A stretch of DNA of 64,000 nt from Narthecium ossifragum (lineage: Eukaryota; Streptophyta; Magnoliopsida; Dioscoreales; Nartheciaceae): positions 7,850,896-7,914,895 of the forward strand of contig OY986963.1 of assembly GCA_963920575.1 (NCBI GenBank), in the 5' to 3' direction. Every line of letters starts with the position of its first letter. Position 1 is the stretch's first letter. Positions 20,734 to 32,342 of this stretch are shown here, piece by piece. Made by a program: the position numbers and the translations under genes. The notes under the pieces are model-generated. The model saw only the letters and a program-made list of their open reading frames with translations. It was not told the DNA's origin and ran no database searches.

Positions 20734-23700
20734 ATGGCTTTGTGCAGAGCCAGAGCCACTCTGCTACCCCTGAGCTCAGCCGTCCGATGCCTCGCCGGCA
20801 GCCAAGCCATCCACCTCCCCCACCGCTTCCTCTCCGGCAGCTCCCGTGACTCCTCCAAGAATCACTGGTTCGTCGCCTTCCGTCTCTTCTTGTCGGGTTA
20901 TGTATCGCTTGATCTTGGTTCTTGATGTCGGCTGGCGGTGAACAGGCACGAGGATCAGGTTGCGCCCATCAACTGGGGGGTCCGCATCGTGCCGGAGAAG
21001 AAGGCGTACGTGATCGAGCGGTTCGGGAAGTACAACAAGACACTGGGCGCCGGCATCCACTTCCTCGTGCCGATGGTGGACAAGATCGCGTATGTACACT
21101 CGCTCAAGGAGGAGGCTATTCCGGTCCCAAATCAATCAGCTATCACCAGGGACAATGTCAGCATCCACATCGATGGGATCCTCTATGTGAAGGTTTCCCT
21201 TATTCTTGCCCCCTTATACCCCTCTGTTATAGTAGGGATTCATTCCCGGTTTCTTGCTCAATTTGATTGCCTCTTTAGATCGGTTATTTACTTGTGGATT
21301 TATGTTGAGCCAATAGCCTCTTTAGATCGGTTCTTTACTAAGCGAGTTGCTTGCTTCCTGGATTCATGTAGTTTTCCTTTTATTGCTCTCAATCTGCATG
21401 GGTTCTACCTCATATGCATCCTTGTTCTTTCTGCTACCGGTTTTTTAGGAGTTTATAGGTTGATCTCGATGTTAGATGGATTATTCCTTTCCTGCTTACT
21501 TTCAATAGGTTAGCTCTCTGGGGTTACTTCGGCGTTTTTACCCTGCTTGGGTTTTTTTTGATCTGGATGAAATTTTTCCCACTCTTGAATGCTTCTCAGT
21601 TTGCAAATTAGGATACGATGTTAGTTGATGGTTTTTCTTGATTTGAATGAAATGCATCAGATCGTTGATCCTTGCCTTGCATCGTATGGCGTGGAGAAAC
21701 CATTTTTCGCTGTAACTCAGTTGGCACAGACCACGATGAGGAGCGAGCTGGGGAAGATCACACTGGACAAGACGTTTGCAGAGAGAGACACACTCAACCA
21801 GAACATCGTGGTAGGAATTTCTCGTCTCGGTGTCTGTTGGAGCACCATGTGAGGAATACCCTGTTAGTTTATAGAATAAAGCATAATCTAAGAGGACATT
21901 CACAGACTTTGATAGATTGCTCTGTTTTGATATTTAACGATCTCTTAATTGCAAATGTGCTGTTCAACTAGAATCTGTTTTTGTGAAGAGAATTCATCCG
22001 AGTCTGCCCAAAATTATGAACTCAAGACAAGACTGTAAAACATTTTAAATTTGCAAAGTAGGGTTTAAAAAAAAGTTCATTGAAAATTTGATGTTGCTTT
22101 CTTGTGCTCGAAAACCTAAAGATAGCCACAGATGTTACAGGCTTCTTTAGTTGCAAAAATCTTGGAGAACCAGTTTCCTTGGGGCTTATGTTTGGCATAG
22201 GATTCAAAATCTTGGATATCCAGCGCTATATTATTATGCCCATTTTTGTATGAAGCCTCTATTTGAATCAAATGCTCTTTATTTGACAGAGAGTGATTAA
22301 CGAGGCTGCTTTCAATTGGGGTTTGAAGTGTATGCGATATGAAATAAGTAACGTTTCAAACTTTGCTTTGTTTTTCCTTTTTTGCCCCTCAGATCTTCTG
22401 TCCGCTGTAAAATCAGAAAGATTCAGATATAGTTTATCTAGCACTTTTTTGCTATTTTCAGGGGATATATCTCCTCCTTCTGGAGTGAAGGTAGCTATGG
22501 AGATGCAAGCTGAAGCTGAAAGGAGAAAACGTGCTACAATTCTAGCTTCTGAAGGTAAGACTTAAACTCGCTCATTCTCTTTAAAGGAGAAGTGCTAAAA
22601 TCGAAGACATATAAGAATTAAGAAGTATTTCAAAACAGACTATCCAGTGTTGTACCTGTAACTTTTGGAAAGTCTTGTTGAGATATCGATATATGTTTCC
22701 AAATTTGAACAGGAGAAAGACAGGCAAACATTAATATTGCTGATGGAAAGAAAAGTTCCGTGATACTGGAATCAGAGGCTGCAATGATGGATCAGATGAA
22801 TAGAGCTAAAGGTACATCATTCTCCCTTATTTGTATCTTCTGATGAAAGACTCAGTTATATGTTGCTCAGAAATCACCTTTCATACACCCTCTAGTTGCC
22901 AGCATATACTGGTGATTTTATTGCATGTTGTACAGAATAGTTCAATTGTATTTATAGTAAATGTGCCCAATGCGAGAACCTGTATATTTACAAGGCTGCT
23001 ATTGTAACTATTATAATCTGTGTACTTCGGCTTAGCTCTCATCAATTAAATTTACTTCTAGGAGCATGCTGAGCTATATCGTAGCTGGAATCTGAATTGA
23101 GAGATAAAATTTGAAATTAATTGAAGTGGTGGGAAATTGGACTACTTGACACTCACCTTGCATAATGAGTCGTAAAAGCATTTTGTGTACATTACAATGA
23201 TTTAATAGTGGCAGAAAGCTTACTTGGTACTAATCATGGATATTTGCTTGACCCCTTCAAATCATCAGTTGCAACCAATTCAGATACATTTAGTAGTGGC
23301 ATAAAGCTTACTTGGGACTAATCATGGATATTTGCTTGACCCCTTCAAATCATCATTTGCAACCAATTCAGATACTTTGTATTTAGTCTGATATTTAGCA
23401 AGGAGGTCACCCATGCGTGGTTGTGTAAAATTTTATGTGCAGGTAGTTAGAAACAAGTTTATTTTTGTCCGTTTTAGAGTGGTATTATTTCAATTGTTCA
23501 CCTGAGTCATCATTTGGACTAATGAGTAGGAAATTTAACTGCCTTTACCATACTAAAATCATGTAGAAGCCTGATCGGCTTTGCCAAAGTGATTTTCCAA
23601 TTTACTTGGTCAATCTTCTTGACTTCATAAGACCAGAATGGGGCTAGTCTTCTTTTTCCATAAAACTGGCATGTGGACCAATATTCAATAATTCTTGTCC

Positions 23701-24527
23701 TGGCACATAGTTTTTGACCTATTACAGCAGTTAAACTATGAAATTGTTTCCTTCATGTATGGGCTTTGGTATCTACAATCGTAACTTGAATATGTGTGCT
23801 GTATAAAGGTCTAATTCATAGCTTCTGCTAGACTGTTCTCCAAATGTGGAGGACTTGACGAGAACCAGCTTATGATGATTATATGTATTCTATTCTGAAC
23901 TCTTTTCTTGATTGTGTCAGGTGAAGCAGAAGCTATAATTGCTAGGTCTCAGGCCACTGCTGAAGGACTTAAGACTCTGTCAGAGGCCATGAAGGAAGAT
24001 GGAGGGGCTGAGGTGAGAATGTCTGAGTTTACTTTCTTCATAAATGCTGCTTTCAAGTCACTCATGAACCAAGTAAATTCAGTTTTGAATAATTCTGTTG
24101 TTTCACAGAGCTGATTCATTTACGCATCATTTTGTGAAGCGTCTGGCTTACAAATGCAGTCAAAGTTAGAATCGTTTAGGATGGATTGTTTAGTTCTAAA
24201 TCATGATGAGTATCTCATCACCTAATTGATCGTTTTATGAATATATTTCCAGGCAGCAAGCTTAAGAATTGCTGAGCAATACATGAAAGCATTTGGTAAC
24301 ATTGCTAAAGAGGTGAAGCAAAACTCCTACAGAATGCACTTGTAGCCATGAAGTATGCAGCATTATCAAATACTGATATATTTGTTTTGCAGGGAAATAC
24401 AATGTTACTCCCTAGCACTGCAGAGAACCCTTCAGCCATGATAGCTCAGGCTCTCACCATCTACAAGAGTCTCACGGGCAACAACTCTCTTGCTGTTCCA
24501 GGCAACAGTTTTGCATCAAGGAAGTAG
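20734..24527 (+). CDS. Mitochondrial stomatin-like protein (SLP-2 type, SPFH/band 7)
   Basis: Nine exons give 355 codons: 20734-20867, 20946-21192, 21661-21810, 22290-22347, 22462-22554, 22713-22811, 23921-24012, 24253-24312 and 24393-24527. All introns have GT-AG borders and compatible phases. Stomatin-like proteins scaffold inner-mitochondrial-membrane complexes; Arabidopsis SLPs affect complex I supercomplexes. The first 45 residues are Arg/Ser/Leu-rich without acids until late, as in a mitochondrial presequence. The SPFH domain follows ([60 protein letters not shown]). A C-terminal coiled segment comes next ([30 protein letters not shown]), then the conserved [21 protein letters not shown] ending. 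It appears intact. Which of the plant SLP paralogues it is cannot be told here. Confidence 0.93.
23206..23381. repeat. Tandem duplication in stomatin-like intron 6
   Basis: An 88-bp unit beginning TAGTGGCA is present twice (23206 and 23294) with few differences, containing GGATATTTGCTTGACCCC in both. Confidence 0.9.
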
Positions 24528-27474
24528 TCTGATGGCCTCCTTGAAGCGATTAATGGAGATCGCCAGAAGTCCAAGGTTCCAAACAATATTGGAAGAGAGC
24601 TTTCCCTGACGAGCTGTGATCCAATTGGGTCCTTCATTTCCGAAAACGTTTCTGATTTTTTTGTGCTTTTGTGCAAAATGCATTCGAGGCAAAAAAATTT
24701 CTGAAAACAAACATAATAGGACTTCTCCATTTGTGTCCTTTTGATCCGATGATTTCATATTCGCCATATTATTTCTGGTCCAGAGTATTGATTTCAGATT
24801 GGTAATTTCTGCAGCTATTTTCAAATAAGCCAAATGGGTGGGGGCAAGACCACCCTTAGGTAAGGAAACTAGGAACCGATAAAACTACTATCAAATAGTT
24901 GAGCACAATAAATATTGTCAACATGGGTTTGGGTCAAGTCAGATGATCTTGATCCGATTATTAAGCGACCCGGATTCAAGTCAGGTCTAATAGTGGAGTA
25001 CTTGGTTTGCTATTAGAGGATTATCAATAGCTCTCTATCCTATTCCCTATCCCTATATTAAGGAAATATTATTAAAAAACGTCACACAATAGATTCCTTA
25101 TCCCTTAAACTCATTACCTAAAACCAATCTCATTCCTAATTAGGGAATCTGTTAAAATTTAGGGAATGAGATGGGGAACGAATTTGGTGATAGGGAATCT
25201 GTTGGATAATATTTTTTAGTCAATTCTTTAAATTTAGGGATAAAGAACATGATAAGGAATCTGTTGGGAATGAAAACACATTCTCTATCCATTAAACATG
25301 TTTAAGTTTTAAAACTTTCAGCATTATTGAGAATTAATATAGGGAAAATTGTTGGGTGCATAAGGCAAAAGCCGATACCTTATATTGTAGAATGACATAA
25401 AATCACATCAAAATAAATAGCGATAGGGATAGGGAAGTTGATGATGATGAATAAAGATCGGCTAAGTAATCGATTAGCACCTTGTAGTTTCAAAAAAAAA
25501 TTTATGTGATCCCTCACATTTAAAAACGGCAAATCGATTCCCTTGATTTAAAAGGCAGCCTTTATGTGGGCCTCTAGCCCACACGACGAGATCTAGGGAT
25601 TCTTCCTACCCTGGTTCTCTCGTTCTACCGGCCGTCAAGAGACCACTAGATCGTCTCCTCCAACCTCAAGCGGTCGCCCCCACATATCATCTCCTCCATC
25701 CTCCACCTTACCCGACCTCTACTACGAAGGGACATACCTGGATCTGGCGAGATCTCCTCCATCGTCTACCTCCCTGGGCTGCGATCATTCGTTCCGCTCT
25801 GCCTTTCTTCCTCACAGACACCGGCGCTACAGGAGTTGTGGGCCTACTACTTCTGATCCCAGGGAAGATCTGAGGAACTCATCCAACTAAGGTCTTCCTA
25901 CTACATGATCCCCATCTATTGATTTTTTCTGCTCTCCATATAACGAGAGCTTCTGATTTATGTGTTGATTTTTGTCACTGATGCTTGATCCCCTTATATT
26001 GATATTTTTTACTCTTCATATAACGAGAGCTCTTGATTTCAAAGGTGACAAGCTTCACGCAGGTGATTTGCTTTCAATTTTTACTCATTGCTCAGTTTTT
26101 CATTCTTCACAGAAAAATTGTGATGCTTTTCTTCACTGTTAAAAATGTCTCTGTTGTGAAATTGATGCTCTCCACTCTCAAGTGAAATCTCTAGCAGTGA
26201 CCCTCTGTTGAGGCATCTGATGCAGTGACACAACAAATCAAAATATTTTGTGGATAATATGCTCAGTCATGAAACTGTTTTTCCAGCCAAGTTCATGGTG
26301 TTATGGATTAGATATCAAAACTGTTTTTCCAGCCAAGTATATCACTGGACCGTATGTCTTAGGAGTTAGCTAGGCATATTATGTTTGGACTGAGCCAGAA
26401 TGCATATTGTTTTGAATTAGGAGAATGTTGAAACTGTAGAATGTAGTTTCTGCTTGTATTGGGAGAATTTGATATGGATTTGAGAATTTGAATGTTGAAA
26501 CTGTAGAATGCATATTTTTTTGTCTCTTTCATAGAAGAAAAATGGATTTGTACAACTTCCCTGTTGTTTGCAAAATTACATATGTTGTCAGGAGGACGAT
26601 TGATTTCTTAGGTTGTTGTATTTGAAAATGCATTAGTGTTTGCAAAATTCAAGGAAGTGATACATCTTTGCTTAGCCTGCTGTTTGGCAGGTTGATGAGC
26701 TACTTTGTAGTAACAAGTATTGAGTATGAATAGCTTCTATATGAGTGATGAGAGAGTTTCGCAGCTAGTTAGCTCCTGTGTAGATGCATTTAAATCAAGT
26801 GTCAGGAAAACACTAATGCATTTATTACCATGGATAGGCATTGTTTGCATTTAAATCAAGTGTCAGGAAAACACTAATTCCTGGTCATACTAGATGTTGC
26901 AAGCTTTGTTATGATACAGTTTCATAGTCCAAAGATAGGCATTGTTTGCATGTAATAACTTGTGTTTGTAAGAAGCAAGCAGCACTACTTCTTTCCACTA
27001 TATATACTTGATCATGGACTATGTTTTAGCATCTAGAATAATTTCCTGTGTTGTATGAGAGGCATGTGTGGGGATTATATTAACTTACAAGTGATTGATG
27101 TTGATATTGTGAAGTGGTTGTTGCTCAGTCTTATATAAACAAAAAATTAAGCATTTCCTGATGCACTTGAAATTCTCATGTGTGTAAGAGCAGAAGCCAT
27201 GCTCTGTTTATTCCCAGCCATATAGGGAACTTAACTTCCTACTAAATTTGGCCTGGAACTGACACCATATCTTATCTTAAACTTTCGATTTGTTTTTTAT
27301 ATAGAATAACTTTTGATGAGGTTTGAGTTACACCCTTCTTTGTGCATACACTTCTCTACTATTGTAAACAACTAATTGAAGAAAATATATACATGCACGC
27401 AGATCAGATATTTACAGCAGCTTTAATCCCAATGTTGTTAATAGTGCATGAAACGCAATAATTAGTTTTCTTCC
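24528..27474. other. Intergenic region, repeats only
   Basis: After the stomatin-like 3' end there is no recognisable gene. It holds a MITE-like inverted repeat (25040-25440), a GC-rich leader-like segment (25590-25880) preceded by CCTTGTAGTTTCAAAA, which resembles the Mutator-like ends in this window, and short local duplications (26255-26340; 26787-26880, period about 62). Confidence 0.4.
25040..25440. repeat. MITE-like element with CCCTATCCCTAT inverted ends
   Basis: CCTATTCCCTATCCCTAT near 25048 faces ATAGGGATAGGGAAG near 25422. The interior is AT-rich with repeated GGGAATCTGTT. No target-site duplication was established. Confidence 0.4.
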
Positions 27475-27482
27475 CTTTTGAT

Positions 27483-27994
27483 TAGGGATGGCAACGGGGC
27501 GGGGTGGGGCGGGGTCCCCCTTCCCCCGACCCCGCAACCTAACCTAGAACCCCGACCCCGCCCCGCCCCGATAGTTACTGCACCCCGACCCCGCCCTGCA
27601 CACCTGAACCTGCCCTCACCCCGCTCCAAATTTTTTTGACATATTAAATACATTATATCTAATAACACACTAAAGACTTATCATCTTAAAAAGCAATCTA
27701 AACAAAACTTATCTCTATGAAATGATCCAAACATGAATTGTATCAATAACAAAAAATAATTGTTCAAACATGATTAGGTTAAGACTTTTTAGGAAAATGA
27801 ATTATAGTGGAGTAATATATCACTATATTAATTATTATAAATATCCAATTGGGGCAGGGCACCCCCGACCCCGATCGGGGTTTTACACACTTCCCCCAAC
27901 CCCAATTCCGACCCCATTTAGGGTCCTCCGAACCCGCTCCATTAGGGACGGGGTGGGGCAGGACCCGTTGGGGCGGGGCAAATTGCCATCCCTA
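27483..27994. mobile_element. hAT-type MITE, 512 bp, with 8-bp target-site duplication
   Basis: Ends TAGGGATGGCAA and TTGCCATCCCTA are inverted, resembling Ac-type hAT ends. CTTTTGAT flanks both sides (27475-27482 and 27995-28002), an exact 8-bp duplication. Subterminal regions are extremely rich in GGGGCGGGG-type repeats. No transposase is encoded. Confidence 0.9.
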
Positions 27995-28268
27995 CTTTTG
28001 ATTGCCCTTGGGATATGCTATTAGTTACTTGTATTCATGATATTGTCAAGTTTAGTACATGCAAACAATGTCTATTAGTTACTTGTATTCATAGATGTTG
28101 CTATGCTTGTAGTTATTGTGGCTTTGCTTTGATTGTGTGAGTCAAAAAATGATGTTGTTGCCTTCACTTATGCTATGAATGCTTAATTTGCTTTTTTTTG
28201 TCTACTATCTCCTTCAAACTTATATTTCTTACTCCTATGGTAGTATTTGTCACGTAGGTATGGCTCCC

Positions 28269-28685
28269 TAGGGGTGAGCAAAACCGAACCGAACTCCTAA
28301 AACCGAACCGAACAATTCAGTTCAGTTTTTCGAAATATTCGGTTGGGTTCGGGTTTTTTTTGGTCAAAAATTTGGTACACGGTTCGGTTTCGGTTTTTAT
28401 TTTTAAAATTTGGTAAATACCAAAATACCGAAAATTTTGAAGTTATATACCTTATTTCGGTTCGGTTTTATATTGTAGAGTAAAAAACTATGAATTATTT
28501 CAGTTTTTTTTTGTTCGGTTTTGTTTTTGCATGAATTCGATTCGGTTCGGTTTTTAAATTAGTCTACCGAATTAATTCGATTCGGTTCGGTTTTATGCAC
28601 TAATTTGGTTTGGTTCGGTTTTTAAATTAGTATACTGAAATTTTTTTCGGTATTCGGTTCGGTATTTACCGAATACTCACCCCTA
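28269..28685. mobile_element. hAT-type MITE, 417 bp, rich in GGTTCGGTTT repeats
   Basis: Inverted ends are TAGGGGTGAGCA and a CTCACCCCTA match. The flanks TGGCTCCC (28261-28268) and TTGCTCCC (28686-28693) are a 7/8 target-site duplication. The inside is made of degenerate CGGTTCGGTTTT units. Non-coding. Confidence 0.85.
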
Positions 28686-28699
28686 TTGCTCCCTATCAT

Positions 28700-28912
28700 G
28701 TGGTATTTAGAGGGAGAAGACAATGCATTTATCAAAGTTGGGAAGAGTGTCATGCACAGGTTTTGGGATTCTCTGGGGCTTGCTACAAGAAGTACATGTC
28801 AATGAAGAATGCGGAGGAAGCATACTTTGAATATTTCAAATGTTTTGCTACAAAACATGAAAACAAGAAAGCTACGGAGGAAGGCCACACTGAAGCTTTA
28901 TTGTGTTGTTGA
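28700..28912 (+). CDS. Fragment with RNase H1 N-terminal (viroplasmin-like) domain
   Basis: The frame carries VFRGRRQCIYQSWEECHAQV and GFSGACYKKY followed by a NAEEAYFEYF helix. This matches the small domain found at the N-terminus of eukaryotic RNase H1 and caulimovirus P6-type proteins, which binds RNA/DNA hybrids. Only about 45 residues are the domain; a short unrelated tail and a stop follow, with no catalytic RNase H part. The first codon of the frame is GTG, so the true start or upstream exon is unknown. It sits right after a MITE and is probably a transposon-derived fragment. Confidence 0.55.
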   Translation: MVFRGRRQCIYQSWEECHAQVLGFSGACYKKYMSMKNAEEAYFEYFKCFATKHENKKATEEGHTEALLCC

Positions 28913-30635
28913 TGAGATCCTGGAACTAAGGAGATCTCACCGGGTCGTGGATGGTGGAAGGAAGATAGAGAAGATGATGATAATTCTCGATTGATGGCCG
29001 AGGACGCCCCTTGTATCCAATTAATGGCTAGAAGAACCCCTCAATAGCTTTACTAATTCTCTGAAATCTCAAATCACAGACTCTTGCCTCCTATTTATAG
29101 AGCGGCATATAGAAACCCTAGGACTCTCAAATACCTAGATAACATCATTACCGTTGAATGTGTAGCCGTCTAACAAATGACTCATATCCAACCTGATGTG
29201 TTGCGAAACGTGTCGTTAAAACATTGCAAACTCAATCAAATATTACATTTATAATCCTTATTCAATCACTACACTACTAGGTAGAATAGCGGTGAAGTTC
29301 GGAGTCGATCCATAGGGAAAACGTTGACAGAGATGATATCAATTCTTTAAACCATAAAACTAAGCAAAAGAATCAAAGATAGAATAAAGTTATTTAAACT
29401 AATAAAGAAAATAAATAAAATGGTTGATCTTTTTGAATCAATGAAGTAGTTATTTAGGAATTACTCAATCCGCCCTATTTTCATTATTAGTTTTCTCTAG
29501 TTATCATCTTTCTCCCTTCTTTCAATATTATGGATCATATGGCTACAAGCTCACATGAATCCCTAAAAGAAAGTTAATGTTCCAAACGGCATAACCTATC
29601 TTTGCCCGACATAGATTGTCTTTTGTCTTACGATTACCTTAAATTATACTACCCCTAATGACCTCGGCATAACATATTTCTGCGTAGCATAGCTTATCTC
29701 AAAAGCAAACCAATAACTTCATGAAAACCATATCATAAATCTCTACAATCAATCACAGAAATCATGTAGGACTGAAAGTACGTCAAGAGAACTTTGTTCT
29801 TTCAACTCTATTAACAATAAAACCGTATTTATGAGATCATGCATCGAGAAGTTTACAAGAATCCAACTAAAGAAAGACCAAAACTACACTAGGGTTTCAT
29901 GATATTCCTAAATATAAGAAGTCAGACATTCATCTTATGGATGAAATCCATCGGGTTGGAATAGGAAGCTGTCATCATCTGCATCATCGCCATCTCCTCT
30001 TTTCTTCTCCAAAGATAATCAAAAAGATGAGAAATTCGGATTGAATAACCCTATTTATAGGAGAACTCCAGAAATTAGAGTTTGAGTTGAGTTAGACATC
30101 TATTACAACTCAGATTTCCTGATTTAATTATGGCAGCTTTACTCCGAGCACAACTGGGCCCAATTTGTTTCGAAGCTGAAACATTGTCCAACACAAAAGT
30201 TGTAGATTAGGAAGTTCTCTTTCGTATTCCAAATATTTTATAATATTTGGAGTTATCTGTAATATTTGAAGAATATTCTTTTGAACGTCGATGGATTAGT
30301 TTTTCAGCATCTATATATCTGTATATTCTTCGAAACTTCTACCAATCTATCAGGAGTCTCTCAAAGTGTCCAATATGAAAGTTGTAGCTCTTGAAGTCTT
30401 CTATTACTTAATAAATTTCTAGAATATTTGGACTTATACAAAATGTCTGGCGAATATTCCCCTGATAGGAGACGAAGTAGTCTTTTTCACATAAATCCAT
30501 ATTTTAAACCAAATTTCTTGTATTTCTTCTCAAATCATGATTAAACCTGAAATCAACTAACAAACTATTAAATACAAACACTCTAGGCCTAACAAAGGTA
30601 ATTAAAGGGGTTTAATTACGAATAATTCATGACTC
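28913..30635. repeat. Retrotransposon-like non-coding block
   Basis: No gene is visible. Phrases such as GGAGTCGATCCATAGGGAA near 29301 and the end ATTCATGACTCATCA are typical of LTR and leader regions of plant Tat-like Gypsy elements as I remember them. It directly precedes the second copy of the repeated locus. Confidence 0.4.
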
Positions 30636-31317
30636 ATCACAACCCGACTAACAACTGACTCGGGCTCACACCCAACCTGAATCAATCATAGCTACACTTG
30701 ACTCAACCACAACTCCTAATTGATTAATACAAATATGACCCTAATGACTGACTCATCCTGTTACATGACTCCAAGCTACTCATAACATGGCTCGACCCTC
30801 TAGATCGACCCATTACTGGTTTCTATTTGTTGTCTTCTTGTCTTTTGCATTTTATGTGTTTTTATCATTGGCTTACTCGTGGTTAACTACTTAATAAGTG
30901 ACACGCCTTGAAATGTGTCATTAAGTATATCAAAGGCGATCAAAACAATTTACTAGACTACTAATTAACTACAACGTAGTTAGTAGAAGTACGGGTCGAG
31001 TCCTCGAGGAATTGGATGGTCGAATTAGTAAACATGATATAATCTCTAAAGGCTAAAAAGCAGTTTGATACCCTGTAGTTTCTGAGTTTTGCAGTTTAGT
31101 ACCACGTAGTTTCAGAATTATCAAAAAATACTCCAGGTTACATAGTGGTGTAGTATAAACCCATCATCAAACGTCCGTTTGTACATTTTAACGGCAAACC
31201 AGTAATTATGCAATTTTGACTATTTTTTATCAATTTTGACTAGTTTTGGCTGACGTGAGCAGGTTTTGTTGACGTGGGAAGTGAGAGAGAGAGATACGGG
31301 AGAGAGAGAGAGCATTT

Positions 31318-31551
31318 GCCGACGCCATGGAGGTTGTAGGCGGCGCCGTCGCGTTCGTCGACGACGAGCTGCCCGGTGTAAGTGTCGCTGCCACTGGTGT
31401 CGTAGATCCCCTCGCAGAGGTCGGCGATCTCCATGGGAAAGCACGGATCCGTCTCGGCGATCCAAGCGTTCACCGGGGGGTTGGTGGCCAGCTCGGCGAG
31501 CTCATCGACGGTGAGGCCGGAGTAGAAGGGGACGTAGAAGGCGGCGACCGT
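31318..31551 (-). pseudogene. EXORDIUM/PHI-1-like fragment, copy B
   Basis: This is identical in translation to the fragment at 683-916 and in the same relation to the transposon end. The entry for that copy gives the motifs. Confidence 0.6.
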
Positions 31552-32342
31552 GGAGGAGTTTAAGGTGCGGCATGGGTGGGCGAGAATGCGACGATGGTAG
31601 ATGAGCTCGGCAGCGAACTGGTCGATGGCATGCCAGGCGGAACAAAAAAGGAAAAAACAGAGGAGGAAGGAAAGAGGAGAGAGAAAAGAAGGAAGGCGAC
31701 AGGCTCGTTGGGGACGAGGGAGGCGAGGTCGTGGTCGGTGCCAGTGGTTGCGGGAGGAGGCTCTCGTCGTCGAAATCCACTCCATGCTAGCCGGAGTGAT
31801 GTCCAAATCCAAACAAAAGTAACAGAAGGAATGAAAAAGGAAAAAAACAAAGGAAGGAGGAAGGAGAGAGGAGGAAGGAGAGAGGAGGCACGGAGTGGAG
31901 GACGCAGTCGGTCGGCGGTGGGGCGGCACTCGGGGGCAACGACGGTGCAGTGGTGGTGGTGGGATGAGCGAGCGTGGGCGGCTCGTGGGCGAAGGAGCGC
32001 TGGGGTGGCGCGGTGGCTTGGCGAGTTCGCGGGTGGCACCGAGCCACAGATGGGGGACGCCGGCGAGGAAGAGGTGGACGCGAGGAAGAGAGGAGACCCG
32101 GAGAAGAGGGAGGAGACCGGCGGTGGAGTGGTGCTCGGGTAGAAAGCGGCGGCGAGCTGTGTCAGCGGTGGGCACACGAAACGGAGGAGAGGAAGAATGG
32201 AGGCCGATGGTGGAAGTGAGGGGAGAAAGAAGGGAGAGATGGCCGGCTAAATAGGGTGAAGGGGGGAAGAGTCTTGTGAGTCTGGTAGATAGGCGGTGGC
32301 CTAGTCGCTGCATGGGACGACGATGGCGAGAAAGACGACGAG

